Position numbers and translations under genes: made by a program. Shown here piece after piece: positions 54,667 to 63,047 of a stretch of 64,000 nt of DNA. Source of the DNA: an uncultured Lachnospiraceae bacterium (GTDB lineage Bacteria; Bacillota; Clostridia; Lachnospirales; Lachnospiraceae); assembly GCA_910585965.1 (NCBI GenBank), contig CAJUHH010000005.1:124001-188000 (forward strand), written 5' to 3'. Every line of letters begins with the position of its first letter. Position 1 is the stretch's first letter. A model generated the notes under the pieces. The model searched no databases. It was not told the origin of the DNA and saw nothing but the letters and a program-made list of their open reading frames with translations.

Positions 54667-54708
54667 AAGTCTATTGGGCAGGAAAAATGGTGCAAGGAGT
54701 TGAAATAC

Positions 54709-56448
54709 ATGGTCAATTTTGTGAATTATGCCACAACGATTATTGCAATAATCATTGTGCTGCATGTTTTGTATGGGGAGATAATACAGAAAAAAGCCGA
54801 ACGGTATATAAATAATGAAAATTATAACTGGCAGCCTAATGAAAAGCAAATGAGAATCTTCGTATGCATATTGCTCGTGTGCGCGACGGCATTAAGAATG
54901 TGGAAACTGGGTCAGGTTCCGGAAATGATGAATCAAGACAGCGCATTGGCGGCCATAGAGGCGAAAGCGCTTTGGCTTCATGGTACGGATCGGTTTGGAA
55001 TGAGATATCCTGTGTATTTTGTGGCATGGGGGTTTTCACAGATGAGCGTGCTTATGTCATATCTTATGATTCCGTTTTTCGAGCTTTTCGGCATGTCCGA
55101 ACTCACGATCCGAATTCCATGTTTTTTCATGAGCGTGATAGGGCTGGCAGTCTTATATTTGTTGTGTAAGAAAATTTTTGGGAAAATGAGCGCGCTTGTT
55201 ATCTTAGTGCTGGCGGCAGTGAATCCGTGGCATTTCGCCCAAAGCAGATGGGCATTGGATGCAAATTTGCTGCCCCATTTTTTTATATTAGGAGTTTTTT
55301 TCCTTTGTAAAGGAATCAAATTACATAAATATTTATATGTGTCTATGGTATTTTTTGCATTATGCCATTATTGCTATGCAGTTTCCTTATATATTGTTCC
55401 GCTTTACCTGTTGATATTAAGTATTTATTATCTGCATAAAAAAGCGGTGTCGATCAAACAGGTTTTAGTCTCATTATGCATTTATCTGCTGATCTCATTG
55501 CCTTTTTATGTTGCTATGCTGATCAATACCTTCGGATATCCTACGATTGAAACCCCCTGGTTTACTATCCCGTATTGTGAGGCAAGTACCCGTATGGGGG
55601 ATGTTTTATTTTTCAGTTCCGATATAGCGGGGCAGCTGGTAAGAAATATAAAGGCTTTCGTATCATTGGTCGTGTTTCAGGATATTGGGAAGATATGGCA
55701 TGGCGTGCCGGGGTTCGGGACAATGTATTATGCCATGGTGCCATTTACTTTTGTCGGGATTTATGCGGTGTACCGCCTGTTCCGGGAAAAAGTGGAAAAA
55801 AGAGAAGAATATATGGCAATAATTGTGTGGGGAATTGTCAGTATATTAGCGGGAATTGTTACATTTGAAGTGAATGTGAACAGGATCAATATTATTCATT
55901 ATGTACAGATTATATTAATTGGCTTGGGAATCCATTATACGATAAAAAAATGCCGAAAGGCGAGTATACTAATTGGAGGATGCGTTTTGCTATTGGGAGG
56001 AGTATATGTCGGCACATATTTTACAAGTTATGCGGAAGCTTACCGGGCGGATTTTCGCATGGACTTCCGAAGAGCCTTGGAGGCGGTAAAAGAAAAAGAC
56101 TGCGGGAAATATTATATTACTCCTATTACAGATGATCCACAGGCAAGGACAGTCAGTGAGATAGATGCTATTTATATACATGATTTGGATATTCCATATA
56201 TCCAAGGGAAAACATCCTTGAACCATGGAAGCGAAGAAGCGCCATATAAAGAAAAATATCGTTATGTATATCCTGAGGAACTGGTTATTGATGCGAAAGA
56301 AGATGCCGTATATATTATTTTAACGGAGGATGAGGGAATGTTTCCGAAAGAGAGTTTTTATATTGAGCATTATGGGGCGTTTGGAGTAGTCAGTCCTTTA
56401 GAGGCTGATGGAGAGCAGAATACAGCGGCGGATAAGGAGCAGGATTAA
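54709..56448 (+). CDS. GT39-like polytopic membrane glycosyltransferase
   Basis: 579 residues. The ATG at 54709 has AAGGAG at 9 nt; the 30-codon longer version starting at 54619 has no site and would run across the promoter. About 12 helices, then a C-terminal external domain of about 120 residues (YITPITDDPQARTVSEIDAI). The first external loop, EMMNQDSALAAIEAKAL, has the acidic residue expected of PMT/GT39 enzymes, and AAVNPWHFAQSRWALDANLL is the usual next block. Directly followed by the GtrB-like gene, which probably makes its polyprenyl-phosphate sugar donor. Confidence 0.82.
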   Translation: MVNFVNYATTIIAIIIVLHVLYGEIIQKKAERYINNENYNWQPNEKQMRIFVCILLVCATALRMWKLGQVPEMMNQDSALAAIEAKALWLHGTDRFGMRYPVYFVAWGFSQMSVLMSYLMIPFFELFGMSELTIRIPCFFMSVIGLAVLYLLCKKIFGKMSALVILVLAAVNPWHFAQSRWALDANLLPHFFILGVFFLCKGIKLHKYLYVSMVFFALCHYCYAVSLYIVPLYLLILSIYYLHKKAVSIKQVLVSLCIYLLISLPFYVAMLINTFGYPTIETPWFTIPYCEASTRMGDVLFFSSDIAGQLVRNIKAFVSLVVFQDIGKIWHGVPGFGTMYYAMVPFTFVGIYAVYRLFREKVEKREEYMAIIVWGIVSILAGIVTFEVNVNRINIIHYVQIILIGLGIHYTIKKCRKASILIGGCVLLLGGVYVGTYFTSYAEAYRADFRMDFRRALEAVKEKDCGKYYITPITDDPQARTVSEIDAIYIHDLDIPYIQGKTSLNHGSEEAPYKEKYRYVYPEELVIDAKEDAVYIILTEDEGMFPKESFYIEHYGAFGVVSPLEADGEQNTAADKEQD

Positions 56449-57428
56449 TGGGAAGTAATATTTTATATGTGGTAGTCCCGTGTTATAATGAGGAAGAGGT
56501 GCTGTATGAGACAGCGGGGCGCCTGAAAGACAAGATGAAAGACTTGATAGAAAAAGGGGCAATTTCGCGGGACAGCAAAATTGTTTTTGTAAATGACGGC
56601 TCTAAAGACAGCACCTGGGAGCTGATTCGGAAATTGCATGAAAGCGATCATTTATATGGCGGAATCAACCTGACCCGTAACAGGGGACACCAGAATGCGC
56701 TTCTGGCGGGACTGATGACGGTAAAGGAATATGCGGATATGGTGATTTCCATGGATGCTGACTTGCAGGATGATATCGATGCTATGGATGATATGATAGA
56801 GAAGTACCGGAACGGTATCGATATCGTTTATGGCGTACGGAGCAGCCGGGCAAAAGACACTTTTTTTAAAAAGGCATCTGCGGAAACCTTTTATAAAGTC
56901 ATGAAGTTTCTGGGCGCAGATACAGTATTTAACCATGCGGATTACCGGCTGATGAGCAAACGCGCGATCGAAGGGCTGGCGGAGTTTAAGGAAGTGAATT
57001 TATTCTTAAGGGGAATTATCCCCATGATCGGCTATCCGTCGGATTTTGTTTATTATGAAAGGGGAGAGCGGTTTGCCGGGGAAAGCAAATATCCGTTAAA
57101 GAAAATGATTTCTTTTGCAGTGGAGGGGATTACTTCGCTGAGTATCAAGCCTGTCCAGCTGATTACAATTTTGGGCTTTTTCATATTTTTTGTAAGTATT
57201 ATAATGTTGCTTTATAGCTTTATCAGACATTTTATGGGGGCAACGATTGTAGGATGGACAACCCTTATGGTATCCGTGTGGGCGATCGGAGGTTTGATTT
57301 TGCTGTCGCTCGGGATCGTAGGAGAATATGTCGGCAAGATTTATCTGGAAACGAAAGAACGCCCAAGGTTCCTGGTAGAACAATTCTTGCATGTTAAAGG
57401 AGAGGAAAAACAGGAGACAGACAAATGA
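56448..57428 (+). CDS. Polyprenyl-phosphate sugar synthase, GtrB/ArnC-like GT2
   Basis: 326 residues. The GT-A domain shows VVPCYNEEEVL, FVNDGSKDST, LTRNRGHQNALLAGL and the metal site MDADLQDD, and two C-terminal helices (about 235-258 and 270-292) end in VGKIYLETKERPRF. This is the GtrB/bactoprenol glucosyltransferase pattern: sugar from a nucleotide to undecaprenyl phosphate at the inner face. No GtrA-type flippase is in the window. It probably supplies the GT-C proteins on either side. Starts and stops are coupled to both neighbours (TAATG, ATGA). Confidence 0.93.
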   Translation: MGSNILYVVVPCYNEEEVLYETAGRLKDKMKDLIEKGAISRDSKIVFVNDGSKDSTWELIRKLHESDHLYGGINLTRNRGHQNALLAGLMTVKEYADMVISMDADLQDDIDAMDDMIEKYRNGIDIVYGVRSSRAKDTFFKKASAETFYKVMKFLGADTVFNHADYRLMSKRAIEGLAEFKEVNLFLRGIIPMIGYPSDFVYYERGERFAGESKYPLKKMISFAVEGITSLSIKPVQLITILGFFIFFVSIIMLLYSFIRHFMGATIVGWTTLMVSVWAIGGLILLSLGIVGEYVGKIYLETKERPRFLVEQFLHVKGEEKQETDK

Positions 57429-59764
57429 CGAAGAGGAGATGGCGGGTCTTACTGATTGCAGAAATAGTATTATTATTGGCAGCAATCTTATGGTCAGTGA
57501 ACCATTTTCAGAAGAACAGAGAAGTATACAACTATGGGCAAGATGCTTTTTGGCGCATGGCAGGGGAAGAGGGGGAAGGATTTTATGTGGATGCCAGCGA
57601 GAATAATTTCAAAGATATCCTGATCGGCCTTTCCGGCATTGAAATCCCCGGCGGAAGTTATCTGGTGGACGTGAAGTATCGGTCAAGGGGAATCACTCAT
57701 CTGGAAGTGTATTATGAACACGGAAGAAATGAGTATGACTTGAGTGGGAATATCATGTTGGACGGCGTGGAAAACCGGAAAAAGCTGAATATCATGGTGG
57801 ATGGGGAAGATGGCCCGTTCTGCATTATAGGACGCTTGAACAGCGAGTGTGTGGGAGGGGATTATCTGCTTTTTTCAGAAGTAACCATAAGCAGAACTTT
57901 TATATCCTATCAGCTGGGTATCTTCCGTTTGCTTATAGGCATGTTCTTGGTGGATATCGGCCTATATCTGTTCAGCAAAAGAAATAAACATGCTGCTTCT
58001 CCTGAAAAAAAGGAAGTAATAGCAGGCATCGCGGCGATCGCTTTTATAGCTACATTGCCGCTTATGGTCAACTATTTGTTCGACCAGCAGGATCTGATAT
58101 TTCATTTGAATAGGATAGAGGGAGTCAAAGAAGGATTGCTGGAAGCAAAAGATTTTCCGGTAAGAATACAGCCGCAGTGGCTCAACGGACATGGTTATCC
58201 GGTATCTATATTTTACGGTGATTTTTGGCTGTATTTTCCTGCCTTATTGCGGATTATCGGGATATCGGTACAAGATAGTTATAAAATATTTATTTTATTT
58301 GTGAACCTGGCAACTGCATGGTTATCGTATTTTTGTTTCCATAAAATGAGCGGGAATAGGAGGATAGGGCTGGCGGGAGCGGCAATCTATACTTTGAATT
58401 TATACCGTTTGACGAATATATATGTGAGGGCGGCATTGGGAGAGCTGATTGCCATGATGTTTTTCCCCCTTATTCTTTTTGGGCTGTGGCATATTTTGAC
58501 GCAGGATCCGCAGGAAATAAAAAGGGATAAGGTCTGGATGCTGTTGTCTGCCGGTTATTTGGGAGTTCTGTTTTCCCATTTGATCAGCTGTGAAATGATT
58601 GGAATGCTGACGGTACTTATCTGCATTTTCCAAATTAAAAAAGTCTTTGTCAAAGAAAGGTTTTTCGCGCTTTTAAAAGCATTTTTAGGCATTGTGGCCG
58701 GCGGGGCGTGGTATTGGCTGCCTTTGCTGGAATATATGCAGCTCGATTTTGTTGCCAGCAGGCTGGGTGAATTTAATGTTTACCGCCAAGAGGAAAGGGG
58801 AATATTCTGGGCTCAGTTTTTTACCACCCGTTATAGCGTAAATGGGGAAAGCCTGGCGATTGCAAAAGGAATGGAAGGGGAGATGCCGCTTACTTTAGGA
58901 ATTGCTTTTTTCATCATTCTGATGGCGGCAGTATATATAAGCTTGTGCCGCTGGAAAGAAATAGAGAGAAAAAAAGAATGGGTAATGGGCCTTTTGATGA
59001 TGGCATTTTTTATGTGGATATGCACAAAAGATTTTCCGTTCGGCTGGCTTGGGCAAAAATTGGAGATATTGCAGCTTTTAATTGCCAGGCTCCAATACCC
59101 GTGGCGTTTTCTTGGTATTGTGGCTTTGCTGTGCGCTTGGATATTTGTTACTATTTTATCGGGAACGAATATAGAAAAACAATGGAAAAAGATGTTTTCT
59201 ATCATAGTGTGCACGGTGCTGCTGCTTAACAGCATGGATTTTATGAGCCAGGTTATGTGCGATATAAAAATAAGCCGGATCTATGACGGAGGAGCGCTGC
59301 CTTCTTTTGGAGTGTCGGGAGGGGAATATTTGTATGAAGATTATGATTTGGAAGATTATGTAAACGAAATAACGGATGCTGGGGAAGGCGTTGCTGTATC
59401 CGAATGGGACAGAAGGGGAAATGAGGTCAGGCTTACAGCGGTCAATGTATCTGCAAAGGAGCAGACGCTGGAGCTTCCGGTAATTCGTTATGAGGGATAC
59501 CGGGCCAGGGATATAAAGACAGGAGAGGAACTGGCGCTTGGCGATGGCAAATCCCACAGGGCGGTTCTGCATCTGCCGGGAGGGTATTCTGGAGAGATAA
59601 GGGTGAAATTTGCGGAACCGTGGTATTGGAGGGCGGCGGAGTTCGTTTCTCTGGCTAGCGCCGTGGCGGCGGTTTATATAATGATTTGTGATAAAAAGAA
59701 GCGGCAGGAAGAAGAGAGGGCGCTTGTAATAAAAGAAACGGAAGGAAATAGAAGAGAATTATGA
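57425..59764 (+). CDS. Large PTPS-related-domain membrane protein (copy 2)
   Basis: 779 residues, same layout as the minus-strand protein at 52197-54506: an N-terminal helix, an external domain of about 120 residues, about 12 helices and a C-terminal external domain. Shared blocks are FPVRIQPQWLNGHGYPVSIFY, FWLYFPALL, YVRAALGELIAM and the late LQYPWRFLGI. It follows the GtrB-like gene by ATGA, so a GT-C role using that donor is likely. It ends on the UDP-glucose dehydrogenase start (ATGA). Confidence 0.82.
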   Translation: MTKRRWRVLLIAEIVLLLAAILWSVNHFQKNREVYNYGQDAFWRMAGEEGEGFYVDASENNFKDILIGLSGIEIPGGSYLVDVKYRSRGITHLEVYYEHGRNEYDLSGNIMLDGVENRKKLNIMVDGEDGPFCIIGRLNSECVGGDYLLFSEVTISRTFISYQLGIFRLLIGMFLVDIGLYLFSKRNKHAASPEKKEVIAGIAAIAFIATLPLMVNYLFDQQDLIFHLNRIEGVKEGLLEAKDFPVRIQPQWLNGHGYPVSIFYGDFWLYFPALLRIIGISVQDSYKIFILFVNLATAWLSYFCFHKMSGNRRIGLAGAAIYTLNLYRLTNIYVRAALGELIAMMFFPLILFGLWHILTQDPQEIKRDKVWMLLSAGYLGVLFSHLISCEMIGMLTVLICIFQIKKVFVKERFFALLKAFLGIVAGGAWYWLPLLEYMQLDFVASRLGEFNVYRQEERGIFWAQFFTTRYSVNGESLAIAKGMEGEMPLTLGIAFFIILMAAVYISLCRWKEIERKKEWVMGLLMMAFFMWICTKDFPFGWLGQKLEILQLLIARLQYPWRFLGIVALLCAWIFVTILSGTNIEKQWKKMFSIIVCTVLLLNSMDFMSQVMCDIKISRIYDGGALPSFGVSGGEYLYEDYDLEDYVNEITDAGEGVAVSEWDRRGNEVRLTAVNVSAKEQTLELPVIRYEGYRARDIKTGEELALGDGKSHRAVLHLPGGYSGEIRVKFAEPWYWRAAEFVSLASAVAAVYIMICDKKKRQEEERALVIKETEGNRREL

Positions 59765-61071
59765 AATTAGTAGTGGCGGGAACAGGGTATGTAGGTTTGG
59801 TGGCTGGAGTCTGCTTTGCCGAGGCTGGGCATGATGTTACTTGCGTTGATGTGGATGAGAAGAAAGTAAGGATGATGGAGTCGGGCGTTTCTCCTATCTA
59901 TGAGGAGGGGCTGGAAGAGCTGATGAAAAAAAATAATGAGTCCGGCAGGCTTCATTATACGACGGATTATAAGAGCGCTTATAAGAATCCCGATGCTATT
60001 TTTATCGGGGTAGGAACGCCGGAGCAGCCTGATGGATCTGCTAATTTAAGCTATATTGCGACCGTGTCCAAGCAGATTGCGGAGTCTTTGGAAAAGGACT
60101 GCTTGGTAGTAGTAAAGTCTACGGTTCCGATAGGGACAAACGATAAGGTGGAGCAGTTTATTAAAGATTTTCTTGTAAACGATGTGAAGGTGGAGGTGGC
60201 CTCTAACCCGGAATTTTTAGCCCAGGGTTCGGCTGTTCATGATACTCTCCATGCGGCCAGGATTATTATCGGCACGGAAAGTAAAGAAGCAGAAGAAATG
60301 CTGATGAAGATATATGAGCCTTTTAAACTCCCTGTTGTGTCAGTCAGCCGCCGGAGCGCGGAAATGATCAAATATGCATGTAATGATTTCCTTGCCCTGA
60401 AAATTTCTTATATGAATGATATTGCAAACCTTTGCGAATTGGTGGGGGCGGATATTGAAGATGTGGCGAGAGGCATGAGTTTTGATGCCAGAATAGGGGC
60501 TAATTTTCTGAAGGCGGGTATCGGTTATGGAGGAAGCTGTTTTCCAAAGGATACGAAGGCTTTGAAATTCCTTGCGGAAAAAGCTGGTTATCATTTGGAA
60601 ACGGTGGAAGCGGCAGTGGCTGTCAATACCAGGCAGAAAACAAGGCTGTTTCAGAAGGCCAGCGACAGGATGATCACGTTCCAGGGGCTGAAAACAGCGG
60701 TATTGGGCCTTGCGTTTAAACCAGGCACGGATGACTTGCGTGAAGCGCCTTCCATTGATAACGTGGAGCTTCTCCTTGAGAATGGGGCAGAAGTCTATGC
60801 ATATGATCCGGTGGCTGCGGGCAATTTCAAGAAAAGATATCCGGCGGGGCCGTTGAAAAGAGGGAAGATTTACTATGTGCAAAAGCCGGAAGAAGCGTTA
60901 AAAGGGGCGAATATCTGTTTTATTTTTACGGAATGGCAGGAAATCAGAGTGATTCCGGCAAAGAGATATAAGGAATTGATGCAGACCCCTTTAGTATATG
61001 ACGGAAGAAATATATATGATGTAAAAGAGATGAAAGAAAAAGGGATAGAGTATTACAGTATCGGCAGATAG
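59761..61071 (+). CDS. ugd: UDP-glucose 6-dehydrogenase
   Basis: 436 residues, the normal length. The NAD site GTGYVG is at residues 7-12, TVPIGT and SNPEFLAQGSAVHD follow, and the catalytic Cys260 is in YGGSCFPKDTKAL. LAFKPGTDDLREAPS marks the C-terminal UDP-binding domain. It oxidises UDP-glucose to UDP-glucuronic acid with two NAD+. It is distinct in signature from the TviB/WbpO-type enzyme at 1072-2385, so the locus can make two kinds of uronic acid donor. Coupled to the upstream gene by ATGA. Confidence 0.96.
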   Translation: MKLVVAGTGYVGLVAGVCFAEAGHDVTCVDVDEKKVRMMESGVSPIYEEGLEELMKKNNESGRLHYTTDYKSAYKNPDAIFIGVGTPEQPDGSANLSYIATVSKQIAESLEKDCLVVVKSTVPIGTNDKVEQFIKDFLVNDVKVEVASNPEFLAQGSAVHDTLHAARIIIGTESKEAEEMLMKIYEPFKLPVVSVSRRSAEMIKYACNDFLALKISYMNDIANLCELVGADIEDVARGMSFDARIGANFLKAGIGYGGSCFPKDTKALKFLAEKAGYHLETVEAAVAVNTRQKTRLFQKASDRMITFQGLKTAVLGLAFKPGTDDLREAPSIDNVELLLENGAEVYAYDPVAAGNFKKRYPAGPLKRGKIYYVQKPEEALKGANICFIFTEWQEIRVIPAKRYKELMQTPLVYDGRNIYDVKEMKEKGIEYYSIGR

Positions 61072-61088
61072 CTTTACGGGGATATAAA

Positions 61089-63047
61089 ATGATGAAAAAC
61101 AAAGTGAAGGAATTGTCTTATTATCTTTTTTTTGGACTCATGGTTCTGGCAAAGGGGATGGGTCTGGACAGCGGTGTCCGCTTATATTATTTACTGAGCG
61201 CTGCGGCCTGTCTTTGTCTTGGGATAAAGCTTGTTCTTACGAAGTATAATATGAAGCAGGTAGGGGCTATGGCAGTATTATGCATTATAGCCTTTGTTTC
61301 CTATAGGAATTCGGGGAGGCTGGGGATTGTCCTGACCGTTCTTGCACTCATCGGTTTGAAAGATATGGATATAAAAAAGCTGTTTCGTATGGGGCTTGTT
61401 ATTTATGGGTGTTCTTTTGCTTGGATGGTGGTTATGGCGAAGTGGGGCGTGATTCATAATCCTTTGGATGTACACAGGAAAGGCGGAGTGGAATTGATCC
61501 GCTGGGGAATGGGATACAGTACAGGGAATGTATTTCATGTGTCATATTTTATCCTGACAGTATTTTTATGCTATACATGGGGAAAACGATATGATATCAA
61601 GCGGATGTCGGCGCTGATGGCCGGGAATCTGGCGGTATTTTTATTTTCGCTCAGTTATACTGGGGTGATCGTGGTTACTTTTTTTCTGTTCTTATTTTTA
61701 TATGCGGTAAGAAGAGGGAAACCGAGCCGGCTGGAACGGTTTCTGTTCTGGCTTCCGCTTCCCCTTTGTCTGGTTTTTTCTTTCGGAGGGCCGTTTATGT
61801 TAAATATTCCGCTGATGCAGAAGCTGGATGCCATGCTTCAGGCAAGGTTGTCTTTTTCAGCTTATTATTTGACAAACCAGCCTATCACGCTGTTTGGTGC
61901 GAAAATGAGAGACGTGCCTAATTTTTGGGTGATTATGGACAATGGCTATGTTTATATCTTTATGACTTTTGGGATTGTGGCGTTTATACTGTTTTGCATG
62001 GGATATGCGGTTCTAATTGCCCGATACAGCGGATTTGCGGGAGCGGGAAGGAAAGAACGATTGCAGGAGATGAGTATTATTACTGCATTTCTGCTGTATG
62101 GAATTATGGAACAGTTTATTTCTAACGCATTTATGAATCTTTCATTACTTTTTTTGGGTGAACTGCTGTTTGGGGCAGAAGCCATGGGGAATGAGAATGA
62201 AGGAAAAGAGGATATGGAAAGCGCGTATGCCGGGAAACGATGCGCTGTAGAAGAGAGGGACGGAAAACTGGCAAAAGAGTTTGGAAACTGGCAATGGATA
62301 TGCTGTGCGGGAATCGGTATCGCGGTTGCTGTTCTCTATTGGATATTTGTTCCGGCGAAAGAGTGTGTGAGGGTGCCGCTGGACGCCTTGCTTTATGTGG
62401 ATGCATGGAGCGTGGAAGTGGAAGCGGGAAGGCTTGGGGGGCCTCTGGCAGATAACCCCGCAGGGGCAGATCCTGGCAGTGGAGAATGTACAAAGGAAGA
62501 GCTGCAAGAGTTGATGAATCAGTGCAGAGATGTGATAGAAAAGCCGGAAGCCATGAAAGAGGCGGTCCGGAAGGCTGGGTTAGAGGGGAAACTGTCGGCG
62601 GAAGAGGCGGCGGCAGCTATGGAGTATTCCCTTCCGATATCTGTACAAAGCAGCGAAATATATGACAGATTCCGCATTCGGCTGCTGAAGTTATATTGCA
62701 GAATCGAGGACGAAGAATATGCCCGGCTGATGGATCAGATTGTACGGAATGCTGGAAGGTCAGGGGGGACGGCGTATCAGGCTGCTGTTGGTTCCATCTA
62801 TACGGAAAGAATTGAAAAAAGCGCAGGGAAAGACAGAATTGAGCATATGGGCAGCGAAAAGGAGTATTTAGTGGAGAAGGACGGAAATATAGTGACAATG
62901 GAGCATTTCCGGAACAGCGTATTTTATGGCATAGCGGGGATGGCTGCGGGGGTATTGCTGTGGAATGCGCCGGGTTGGCGGAGACAATGGAACCGTCTGT
63001 GGGAAACTGTACGAAAGGAATGTGGAAAGGATGAAAATAGCGATTGA
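61089..63047 (+). CDS. Wzy-like polymerase with large C-terminal co-polymerase-shaped module
   Basis: 652 residues. Residues 1 to about 365 carry 10-11 helices and the family landmarks RWGMGYSTGNVFHVSY and SYTGVIVV. After a charged cytoplasmic linker (about 365-400) there is a helix (ICCAGIGIAVAVLYWIFV), an external domain of about 190 residues with many Glu and predicted helices (EELQELMNQCRDVIEKPEA region), and a last helix with G-x-A-G-x-A-A-G. The layout repeats that of 38455-40035 with a threefold larger loop. GGGGAT lies 7 nt before the ATG; the end overlaps the next gene by 17 nt. Confidence 0.7.
   Translation: MMKNKVKELSYYLFFGLMVLAKGMGLDSGVRLYYLLSAAACLCLGIKLVLTKYNMKQVGAMAVLCIIAFVSYRNSGRLGIVLTVLALIGLKDMDIKKLFRMGLVIYGCSFAWMVVMAKWGVIHNPLDVHRKGGVELIRWGMGYSTGNVFHVSYFILTVFLCYTWGKRYDIKRMSALMAGNLAVFLFSLSYTGVIVVTFFLFLFLYAVRRGKPSRLERFLFWLPLPLCLVFSFGGPFMLNIPLMQKLDAMLQARLSFSAYYLTNQPITLFGAKMRDVPNFWVIMDNGYVYIFMTFGIVAFILFCMGYAVLIARYSGFAGAGRKERLQEMSIITAFLLYGIMEQFISNAFMNLSLLFLGELLFGAEAMGNENEGKEDMESAYAGKRCAVEERDGKLAKEFGNWQWICCAGIGIAVAVLYWIFVPAKECVRVPLDALLYVDAWSVEVEAGRLGGPLADNPAGADPGSGECTKEELQELMNQCRDVIEKPEAMKEAVRKAGLEGKLSAEEAAAAMEYSLPISVQSSEIYDRFRIRLLKLYCRIEDEEYARLMDQIVRNAGRSGGTAYQAAVGSIYTERIEKSAGKDRIEHMGSEKEYLVEKDGNIVTMEHFRNSVFYGIAGMAAGVLLWNAPGWRRQWNRLWETVRKECGKDENSD

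Noticed and set aside
54619..54708. N-terminal extension of the GT39-like gene
   Set aside because: It has no ribosome site and crosses a TTGACA promoter; the ATG at 54709 has AAGGAG at good spacing.
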